A stretch of 48,680 bases of DNA from Methanotrichaceae archaeon. Lineage in GTDB: Archaea; Halobacteriota; Methanosarcinia; Methanotrichales; Methanotrichaceae. Of this stretch, positions 44,055-48,680 are shown one piece after another. The notes beneath the pieces are model-generated. The model did no database searches, had not been told where the DNA came from, and was given only the letters and a program-made list of their open reading frames with translations. Both the position numbers and the translations under genes were made by a program. Each line of letters starts with the position of its first letter. The stretch's first letter is position 1. The DNA lies in contig JABLXE010000016.1 of the NCBI GenBank assembly GCA_013178225.1, positions 1-48,680 on the forward strand. The letters are read 5' to 3'.

Positions 44055-44579
44055 ATGATAATAACCGTGAGCGGTGCGCCCGGGACGGGGACTACTACTC
44101 TTGCCCGAAGTCTGGCGGCAGAGCTGGGAATTCGCTGGATCAACTCCGGAGAGCTTTTCCGGAAGATTGCCAGCGAGAGGAACGTCTCGGTAAAAGAGCT
44201 TAACCGGCTGGCAGAACGCGGGCCGGAGATAGACTACCTGATCGACGACGCTCAGAAGGCCCTGGCCAAAGAGGGTTCCGGGGTATTCGAAGGGAGGCTG
44301 TCCGGACACCTGCTCCCTGCCGACCTGACCATACTGCTCAAGACCGATCTGCGGCTGAGGGCCGAGCGCATCGCCAAGCGCGAGTCGAAGCTGCTGGAGG
44401 ATGCGCTGCAGGAGACGCGGAGCCGTGAGGAGAGCGAGGCCCGGCGCTACAAGAAGTACTACAACATCGATATCAATGACCTCAGCGTTTACGACCTGGT
44501 GCTGGATTCAGGCCGGTTCGATGAGCGCGGCACCTTTGCGGTGGCTCTGGCTGCGGCCAGGGCGAGGCAGAAGCAGTGA
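44055..44579 (+). CDS. cmk: Cytidylate kinase
   Basis: 174-residue archaeal type II CMP kinase. The P-loop SGAPGTGTTTLAR begins at residue 6. An INSGELFRKIA segment, the FEGRLSG region and a RRYKKYYNIDINDLSVYDLVLDSGRF C-terminus match the family. It starts eight bases after the insertase gene. Confidence 0.95.
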   Translation: MIITVSGAPGTGTTTLARSLAAELGIRWINSGELFRKIASERNVSVKELNRLAERGPEIDYLIDDAQKALAKEGSGVFEGRLSGHLLPADLTILLKTDLRLRAERIAKRESKLLEDALQETRSREESEARRYKKYYNIDINDLSVYDLVLDSGRFDERGTFAVALAAARARQKQ

Positions 44580-44598
44580 GCCCCAGAGCTGAAGCCCG

Positions 44599-45624
44599 AT
44601 GAGCCCATCCCCCAATACTCTTCCTTCCGAAAAAGTGCGAAGGACGCTGGTTAAGAGGTCGGCCCGGACCGACCCCTCTTTTGGAACGCCTCCGGAACAG
44701 CGGAGCCTGGATGCGCATCTTCGTCTAGGTGCCATAAACCTGGACAAGCCCTCTGGCCCCACCAGCCATGAAGTGGTGGCCTGGGTCAAGAGGATACTGG
44801 GCCTGGAGAAGGCAGGCCATTCGGGCACCCTGGACCCCAAGGTCAGCGGCATTCTGCCGGTCCTGCTGGGGGACGCGACCAGGGTGATGGATACTCTGCT
44901 CCTCGCCGGAAAGGAGTACGTATGCCTCATGAGGATCCACAAGCCTGTGCCTAAGAAACGCATCCTGGAGGTGTGCGGGGAGTTCGTGGGTCCCATCCAT
45001 CAGAAGCCGCCGCTCAAGTCCTCGGTGGTCAAGCAGCTCAGGACGCGCGAGATCTACTACCTGGAGGTGCTGGAGATCGAGGAGCAGCAGGTGCTGATGC
45101 TGGTGGGCTGCGAGGCCGGAACCTACATCCGCAAGCTCTGCTTCGACCTGGGGCTGGCTCTGGGCACCGGAGCGAACATGGAGGAGCTGCGGAGGAGCCG
45201 CGCCGGGCCGTTTTCGGAGGATGATACCCTGGTCACGCTTCACCAGCTGACGGATGCCTACGAGCTGTGGCGCGAGAGCGGAGATGAGAGCGAGCTGCGG
45301 CGGATCATAAAGCCGGTGGAGTTTGCTCTGCGCCACTTGCCGCGGCTGGTGATCGCAGACAACGCGGTGGACGCGGTCTGTCACGGCGCGCCCCTGGCCG
45401 CGCCGGGGCTGGTGAGCCTTGAGACCGACGTAAGCAAGGGCGAGATGGTGGCCCTCTTCAGCCTGAAAGGAGAGGCAGTGGCCATTGCCATTGCTGAGCT
45501 TACAAGCGCGGAGATGGCGGAGGCCAAGGCCGGAATTGTGGCCAGGACCGAAAGGGTAATAATGGAGCCGGGCACCTATCCCAGAGCGTGGAAGCTGGCC
45601 GAGAGGCAAGCTCTCACCAAGTGA
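44599..45624 (+). CDS. cbf5: tRNA/rRNA pseudouridine synthase Cbf5 (TruB family)
   Basis: 341-residue catalytic subunit of H/ACA RNPs; it also makes pseudouridine 55 in tRNA. Features are the archaeal N-terminal LPSEKVRRTLV, the LDKPSGPTSHEVVAWVK strand, the GHSGTLDPKVSGILPVLLG motif with the catalytic aspartate, the KPPLKSSVVKQLRTREIYYLEVLE thumb, CEAGTYIRKLCFDLGLALG, and a C-terminal PUA domain from about 260. Twenty bases separate it from cmk, and a tRNA gene follows six bases after its stop. Confidence 0.95.
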   Translation: MSPSPNTLPSEKVRRTLVKRSARTDPSFGTPPEQRSLDAHLRLGAINLDKPSGPTSHEVVAWVKRILGLEKAGHSGTLDPKVSGILPVLLGDATRVMDTLLLAGKEYVCLMRIHKPVPKKRILEVCGEFVGPIHQKPPLKSSVVKQLRTREIYYLEVLEIEEQQVLMLVGCEAGTYIRKLCFDLGLALGTGANMEELRRSRAGPFSEDDTLVTLHQLTDAYELWRESGDESELRRIIKPVEFALRHLPRLVIADNAVDAVCHGAPLAAPGLVSLETDVSKGEMVALFSLKGEAVAIAIAELTSAEMAEAKAGIVARTERVIMEPGTYPRAWKLAERQALTK

Positions 45625-45629
45625 ACGAT

Positions 45630-45728
45630 GCCGAGGTCGTCTAGCGGTAGGGCGCCAGCCTGGAGTGAAATCTCCTGGAAAGCTGGTGACTCGCAAGGGT
45701 CTCGTGAGTTCGAATCTCACCCTCGGCG
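45630..45728 (+). tRNA. tRNA-Ser(GGA) with a 15-nt intron
   Basis: Class II tRNA of 99 bases as transcribed. The acceptor stem GCCGAGG (45630-45636) pairs with CCTCGGC (45721-45727), followed by discriminator G. The T-arm is GTGAG-TTCGAAT-CTCAC. The long variable arm GACTC-GCAA-GGGTC, the GTCT/GGGC D-stem and the G discriminator identify serine. The anticodon stem CCAGC/GCTGG encloses 22 bases instead of seven; splicing out 15 gives a loop C-T-GGA-x-A. A 4-bp GGAG/CTCC helix inside recalls a relaxed bulge-helix-bulge. The exact splice points are uncertain because CTGGA is duplicated. It is likely transcribed with the cbf5 operon, and a T-run follows. Confidence 0.85.
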
Positions 45729-45750
45729 TTTTGTTACCCGTAAGAACGGG
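45729..45750 (+). terminator. T-run and small hairpin after the tRNA
   Basis: TTTT (45729-45732) follows the tRNA directly, and CCCGT (45737-45741) pairs with ACGGG (45746-45750) around AAGA. Together they could end the long ribosomal transcript. Confidence 0.45.
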
Positions 45751-45800
45751 CACCAGGAAAGCGATTTAAGCTGATAAAATAGATCACAGTCATCTTCAGT

Positions 45801-46028
45801 TCACCAAACGGGATGACCGGGAAGCACCAGGGGGGCCCTACAAGGGTCCTCTTCGTTTCCTGTCTTCTTTGAGGATTCTATTTCTATTCCCTCTTCTTGG
45901 AAGTAACGCCGCAGAGCAGCATCGATTACAAGGCTTGCGCCTCTTAGTTTCCCAAATTTCTTCAATGCGGTTTCACGTAGCGTTCTTGCCAGGTCCTCGT
46001 CAATAACAATGTTCATTCGTTCTGGCAT
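45801..46028 (-). CDS. Ribbon-helix-helix-like regulator
   Basis: 75-residue protein with an N-terminal beta strand (MNIVIDEDL), a helix (LARTLRETALKKFG) and a second helix (ASLVIDAALRRYFQEEG), the layout of RHH/CopG-type DNA-binding proteins. A charged or disordered tail follows. AGGAT just before ATG 46028 serves as ribosome site. It diverges from the small-gene operon at 46121 and could repress it. No toxin partner is seen beside it. Confidence 0.6.
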   Translation of the reverse strand: MPERMNIVIDEDLARTLRETALKKFGKLRGASLVIDAALRRYFQEEGIEIESSKKTGNEEDPCRAPLVLPGHPVW

Positions 46029-46120
46029 ACTATCCTGTTATCTCTTTTTGCATTAATACATTTCTACACCAAAACCCATAAATACAAATTTGTGTGTATA
46101 TGTGTATTGGTGAACTGAAG

Positions 46121-46489
46121 ATGTCCGGAAGGACTGTTTTGGAAGTAGTTAGCCCGGTCACGCAGACCGCGGAAGCCGTAAAGCAGTTGATAGCCTACTA
46201 TAACCACGGCCAGCAGCCAGCGGAGATGCCGCCTTTCTTCAGGCTCTCCGCTGAGATGGTCCTGGTGCGGAATAACAAAGGCGATGCCTATTATGTGACC
46301 ACGCCCCGGGATTGCTCCTGCCCTGCCAAGTGCTACAATCCCGGGAAGCCCTGCAAGCATCAGCGCAAGTACTTCCCTGTCGCGAAGATGGAGAGGCCAC
46401 AGGAAGAGCCGAGCCTGATAAGCAGACAGCCCTTCAAGCCCTTCCTGGAGTCAGATAGTGGACGGCAGCAGAGAGCGGAGGTGGTCTGA
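46121..46489 (+). CDS. SWIM zinc-finger protein
   Basis: 122-residue protein. Residues 58-85 match a SWIM zinc finger: Y-Y-V-x-x-P-x-D-C-S-C ... C-K-H, i.e. CxC (65, 67) then CxH (78, 80), with an extra cysteine at 71. The N-terminal part is a helix/strand region and the C-terminus is polar. ATG 46121 is chosen over GTG 46094 because GGTGA lies seven bases upstream. SWIM domains bind DNA or protein and occur in transposases, MULE-type proteins and some viral proteins. It is the first gene of a tight run of small genes. Confidence 0.75.
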   Translation: MSGRTVLEVVSPVTQTAEAVKQLIAYYNHGQQPAEMPPFFRLSAEMVLVRNNKGDAYYVTTPRDCSCPAKCYNPGKPCKHQRKYFPVAKMERPQEEPSLISRQPFKPFLESDSGRQQRAEVV

Positions 46490-46490
46490 G

Positions 46491-46574
46491 ATGGCTGCCG
46501 AAATTTTTTTGGTGCTCTTCTCGGGTGAAATAACTGCATTCGTGGCCATAGTGCTGAGCAAGATGGTGATCTAG
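46491..46574 (+). CDS. 27-residue single-helix membrane microprotein
   Basis: The product begins MAAEIFLVLFSG and ends VLSKMVI: almost one hydrophobic helix. GGAGGTGG precedes the ATG by about six bases, stronger than at most genes here. It starts one base after the SWIM stop, and the next gene follows its stop directly, so co-translation is very likely. A role in membrane binding or lysis is inference. Confidence 0.65.
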   Translation: MAAEIFLVLFSGEITAFVAIVLSKMVI

Positions 46575-46757
46575 ATGGCCGAGTCTAAAGAAGTCCATCA
46601 CGTGCACGATCAGCCAATAAAAGTGATTCTGCAGACCACGAAAAGCGGTTATAAGTGGGAGATCACGGTTCAAGGATCGACCACGGCAGCGATCATGCCA
46701 GTGCTTCGCGAGACTAACGAAAAACTTAAGAGAGAGTATGGGAAAGGGGGTGCCTGA
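46575..46757 (+). CDS. Small unknown protein (60 residues)
   Basis: The N-terminus is histidine-rich (EVHHVHDQP); a strand pair (IKVILQTTKSGYKWEITVQG) and an amphipathic helix (AAIMPVLRETNEKLKREYGKG) follow, resembling a small alpha/beta adaptor. I do not recognise the family. It begins at the base after the previous stop codon. Confidence 0.6.
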   Translation: MAESKEVHHVHDQPIKVILQTTKSGYKWEITVQGSTTAAIMPVLRETNEKLKREYGKGGA

Positions 46758-46759
46758 AG

Positions 46760-46870
46760 ATGGCCCTCCGCAACCTCATTTTGCTCAGAATCAAACAGAA
46801 CCGGGAAGCTGGCAACGAGGAACGAGCCCGCAAGCTTGAGGCTGCCCTGGCCCACTTGGAGGGGTCCTGA
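46760..46870 (+). CDS. Small unknown protein (36 residues)
   Basis: A short helical product beginning ALRNLILLRIKQNREAGNEE and ending AALAHLEGS. GGGGGTG precedes the ATG by about six bases. It starts three bases after the previous stop and shares the A of TGATG with the next gene. Confidence 0.5.
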   Translation: MALRNLILLRIKQNREAGNEERARKLEAALAHLEGS

Positions 46871-46980
46871 TGCCCCACTCTGGCCGGATGAGGATTCGTA
46901 GGGATCGGCGGGCTGTGGCTGATAGGCGGCACGTGGTCAGGCGATGGAGACAGGCCATAATCCTGTCAACTCTTTTTTAG
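46870..46980 (+). CDS. Small arginine-rich protein (36 residues)
   Basis: About one third of residues are arginine (RMRIRRDRRAVADRRHVVRRW), so nucleic-acid binding is plausible. Its ATG overlaps the previous TGA, with GGAGGGG upstream. Not recognised. Confidence 0.45.
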   Translation: MPHSGRMRIRRDRRAVADRRHVVRRWRQAIILSTLF

Positions 46981-46992
46981 GAGGGCTCAAAG

Positions 46993-47658
46993 ATGCAAGA
47001 GCCGTCTATTTTAGCGGAAGCCATCGAGATACCTGTCTCCGAGTTCCAGCATGTCCTGGAGGTTGCTGTGGATCTTTTCAACTACACGGCCGAGATCGCC
47101 AGGGACGCCGGTATCCTCCGCGGCCGAGAACTTGCCAATCTGGTCACGAGGGCCACAGAGGCCATCAAGGCCACTCACAGCCCCATGGAGAAGCTTCATC
47201 TCATTATTGCCTACATCCGCCAGATTCTCACCAGGATTTGCGAAGCCTTGAAGGCCAGACCTCCCGCCTCTCCAGCTGCTGAGGGTAAGATCCGCCAGGC
47301 TATCACCAAGATTCAGTTGAGGGCCCAGGCCCTGGTGGAGCACATCACGGTGATTGCTGTGGGCAAGAAGGAGATTGCTTTCAACTCCTGCCAGGCGCGG
47401 CAGTTCCTGGCAGGCAGGGAAGGCAGGCCACCATCACGGAGGGACACCATAAGGGCTCTGAGGAGAGCCGAGAGGCTTTGCCCTGCCCTGGTCTGCAACC
47501 ACACGCCCAACGATGGCAGGCAGACCATGAGGCTCACAGGCCGGGCCGAGGACCTGCAGGGTGCGGGGATCGCTCATGAAGACCTAGACCGTGACAGAAG
47601 GCAACGGTTGAGGATGGAGGAGGCCAGGATTATTTTCTTCAAGGAGGGTGCGTTTTAA
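46993..47658 (+). CDS. Unknown helical protein (221 residues)
   Basis: I do not recognise it. The N-terminal 100 residues are strongly helical (FQHVLEVAVDLFNYTAEIARD, LHLIIAYIRQILTRICEALKA), a proline/alanine linker follows, then a second helical segment and a basic C-terminal part with cysteines (RAERLCPALVCNHTPNDGR) ending in DRDRRQRLRMEEARIIFF. GGAGGG precedes the ATG by seven bases, after a 12-base gap from the small genes. A DNA-binding or structural role in a mobile element is possible but not shown. Confidence 0.65.
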   Translation: MQEPSILAEAIEIPVSEFQHVLEVAVDLFNYTAEIARDAGILRGRELANLVTRATEAIKATHSPMEKLHLIIAYIRQILTRICEALKARPPASPAAEGKIRQAITKIQLRAQALVEHITVIAVGKKEIAFNSCQARQFLAGREGRPPSRRDTIRALRRAERLCPALVCNHTPNDGRQTMRLTGRAEDLQGAGIAHEDLDRDRRQRLRMEEARIIFFKEGAF

Positions 47659-48084
47659 AGGCAGCAATGCCCTAAGTTGTGCATTAAAATTATTTAAATC
47701 CAATAAGTAAATTAGATATTTTGCTATGCTTAGCTTTAGCTATATCGACTGATCGGGTCGTGATCTATTATAATAGCTGACGAATATTATTCTTGAAGGT
47801 GGATGGATATTCTCTCCGGACCGTTGCCAAGGGAAACGATAGAGGTTATGTCATTCCGCTGACAGAGGCACGTCCATCCCGGCCATCTGGGACAGAAGCA
47901 GGATCATAGCCGCGCCCCAGGCTGAGCGCTCCGAGGAATATCCGCCAGGGCCCGTACGTCGTCCCCCACGCGCCCCAGGTAGGCCTTGGCGGGCAGGGTT
48001 ATCAGGGTTCTGATGAAGCCGGCGAGTCAGAAAAGGATGTGGATGGAGGCAGCCGGGTTGGCGGGCATGTTTTCCCTGATTAAT
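47659..48084. other. Intergenic region with decayed gene
   Basis: No intact gene is visible. The left part (47690-47800) is A/T-rich with TATA-like sequences; the right part holds the relic listed separately. No RNA gene or direct repeat is apparent. Confidence 0.5.
47841..48068 (-). pseudogene. Decayed gene fragment
   Basis: Read on the minus strand, a frame from ATG 48068 is interrupted by TGA at 48029-48027 yet continues in protein-like sequence (FIRTLITLPAKAYLGRVGDD). It then appears to shift frame into GRRTGPGGYSSERSAWGAAM and LLLSQMAGMDVPLSAE before a stop. One in-frame stop plus one frameshift in GC-rich, codon-like DNA indicate a relic. The GxxxxxxxAWGAA pattern recalls sugar-kinase C-termini, but this is too short to assign. 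Confidence 0.55.
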
Positions 48085-48450
48085 TTAAGTCGCATTTATA
48101 AGTTTGGAAGTGCTTCTGATGAGTTGCCGCGTGAGATCTCGTTCGAACTCTCTTGATAAAGCGCACGGCAATGTACGAACGATATGCCTGGCTATGGCAA
48201 CAATTGGATTCAATAAGCCATTTGTAGCTTTAACTGCCGGAGATCGGATTGGCGAGAAGAATAATACGAACTCCAGTACAAAGAATGCCAATACTGCAAT
48301 GATGCCTATTTCGTAGGACAGCCCGAGCTGAAGACAGACCCAAACTATTGCTCCGCCGATAAGAGATAAGACAAACGCGTAGATGCCAAATGCTACTAAG
48401 GTAAGCAAGACCATCCAACCCGATGTCCTTTGCTTGTCTTGTTGTTTCAC
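48085..48450 (-). CDS. Unknown two-helix membrane protein (121 residues)
   Basis: A short polar N-terminus, then two membrane helices (about 12-40 and 47-68) separated by a few residues, and a basic cytosolic C-terminal half (RTLPCALSREFERDLTRQ). The GTG start at 48450 is supported by GGAGTGAT five to six bases upstream. Not recognised. It is oriented toward the relic and away from the gene at 48646. Confidence 0.6.
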   Translation of the reverse strand: MKQQDKQRTSGWMVLLTLVAFGIYAFVLSLIGGAIVWVCLQLGLSYEIGIIAVLAFFVLEFVLFFSPIRSPAVKATNGLLNPIVAIARHIVRTLPCALSREFERDLTRQLIRSTSKLINAT

Positions 48451-48645
48451 CCAGCATCACTCCACATGTCTAGTTTACTAATCTACTCCACTATACAATA
48501 CTAGTATAATACTCTATACTTAACTCATTTACGGTCCATTTTTGATTACATCGGGCAGTGTAACTATTTGTCTGTAATTTGATAATAAGGAAGATATAGG
48601 CCCTGCATCCTATCCTGTATTTGGCACAAAGGAGGAAACAGGACC

Positions 48646-48680
48646 ATGATACCCTTAGAACTGCTAGAAGATTACCTTAT
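48646..48680 (+). CDS. Start of a gene cut by the window edge
   Basis: Eleven whole codons (MIPLELLEDYL) run to the edge from ATG 48646, with GGAGG at 48631-48635 and GGACC next to it. The family cannot be told. A/T-rich DNA (48480-48600) upstream could hold its promoter; 48451-48645 shows no other gene. Confidence 0.5.
   Translation, partial: MIPLELLEDYL

Noticed and set aside
48131-48155. Sequence resembling the tRNA-Ser T-arm (TCTCGTTCGAACTCTC) as an attachment-site copy
   Set aside because: The match is short and rearranged relative to the tRNA 3' end and lies inside a protein gene; no true direct repeat of the tRNA end was found in the window.
48230-48460. Minus-strand 76-codon frame overlapping the two-helix membrane protein
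   Set aside because: The other frame has a signal of two membrane helices and a better-placed ribosome site.
1-48680. CRISPR arrays, rRNA genes or intact insertion sequences
   Set aside because: No regularly spaced repeats, rRNA signatures or complete transposase genes were seen on either strand.

Overview
The window is a piece of a methanogenic archaeon chromosome. Archaeal-type genes (Alba, Cbf5, Rpp29, S4e, L19e, L32e), TATA-box promoters with several apparently leaderless genes, and an HdrABC locus point to a methanogen. The fairly high GC content, the HdrA-MvhD fusion, the DUF11-repeat surface protein and a cation-chloride cotransporter like that of Methanosarcina suggest the order Methanosarcinales/Methanotrichales, most likely a Methanothrix (Methanosaeta)-like organism. 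The genus is an inference.

Layout. 1-1690: an IS200/IS605-like terminal hairpin and a secreted cysteine-rich hexapeptide-repeat protein in an AT-rich, gene-poor stretch. 1692-10326 (minus strand): an AglJ-like glycosyltransferase with a phosphohexomutase (N-glycosylation), Alba and RlmE, then a 1654-residue DUF11-repeat surface protein. 10601-10910: RNase P RNA. 11022-18206: a double-SIS protein overlapping a YfcE-type phosphoesterase, an APC permease, alpha-glucan phosphorylase, an unknown two-helix membrane protein and a nucleotidyltransferase. 18232-23520 (minus): a tight hdrA-ferredoxin-polyferredoxin-hdrC-hdrB operon, preceded by RNase J. 25296-29739: a cation-chloride cotransporter, a phosphoribosyltransferase, an unknown protein, and a TIR-like/zinc-ribbon protein with a GC-rich leader.

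29833-45728 is the S10-spc-alpha-like ribosomal superoperon. It runs from a SPOUT methyltransferase through L3, L4, L23, L2, S19, L22, S3, L29, Rpp29, S17, L14, L24, S4e, L5, S14, S8, L6, L32e, L19e, L18, S5, L30 and L15 to SecY, an EMC3/DUF106 insertase, Cmk and Cbf5, and ends at an intron-containing tRNA-Ser(GGA). Many neighbours overlap by 1-4 bases or sit a few bases apart, and most starts have GGTG or GAGGTG ribosome sites, so the block is probably one transcription unit coupling ribosome assembly, secretion and RNA modification.

45729-48680 is accessory DNA just behind the tRNA gene. It holds a ribbon-helix-helix-like regulator divergent from a compact run of six small genes: a SWIM zinc-finger protein, a 27-residue membrane microprotein, proteins of 60, 36 and 36 residues, and a 221-residue helical protein. 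A decayed gene, a two-helix membrane protein and the start of a gene cut by the window edge follow. This tRNA-adjacent cluster is the best candidate for an undescribed system, perhaps cargo of an integrated virus or plasmid. The split polyferredoxin in the Hdr operon, the TIR/zinc-ribbon protein, the tRNA intron and the cysteine-hexapeptide protein are the other main points.
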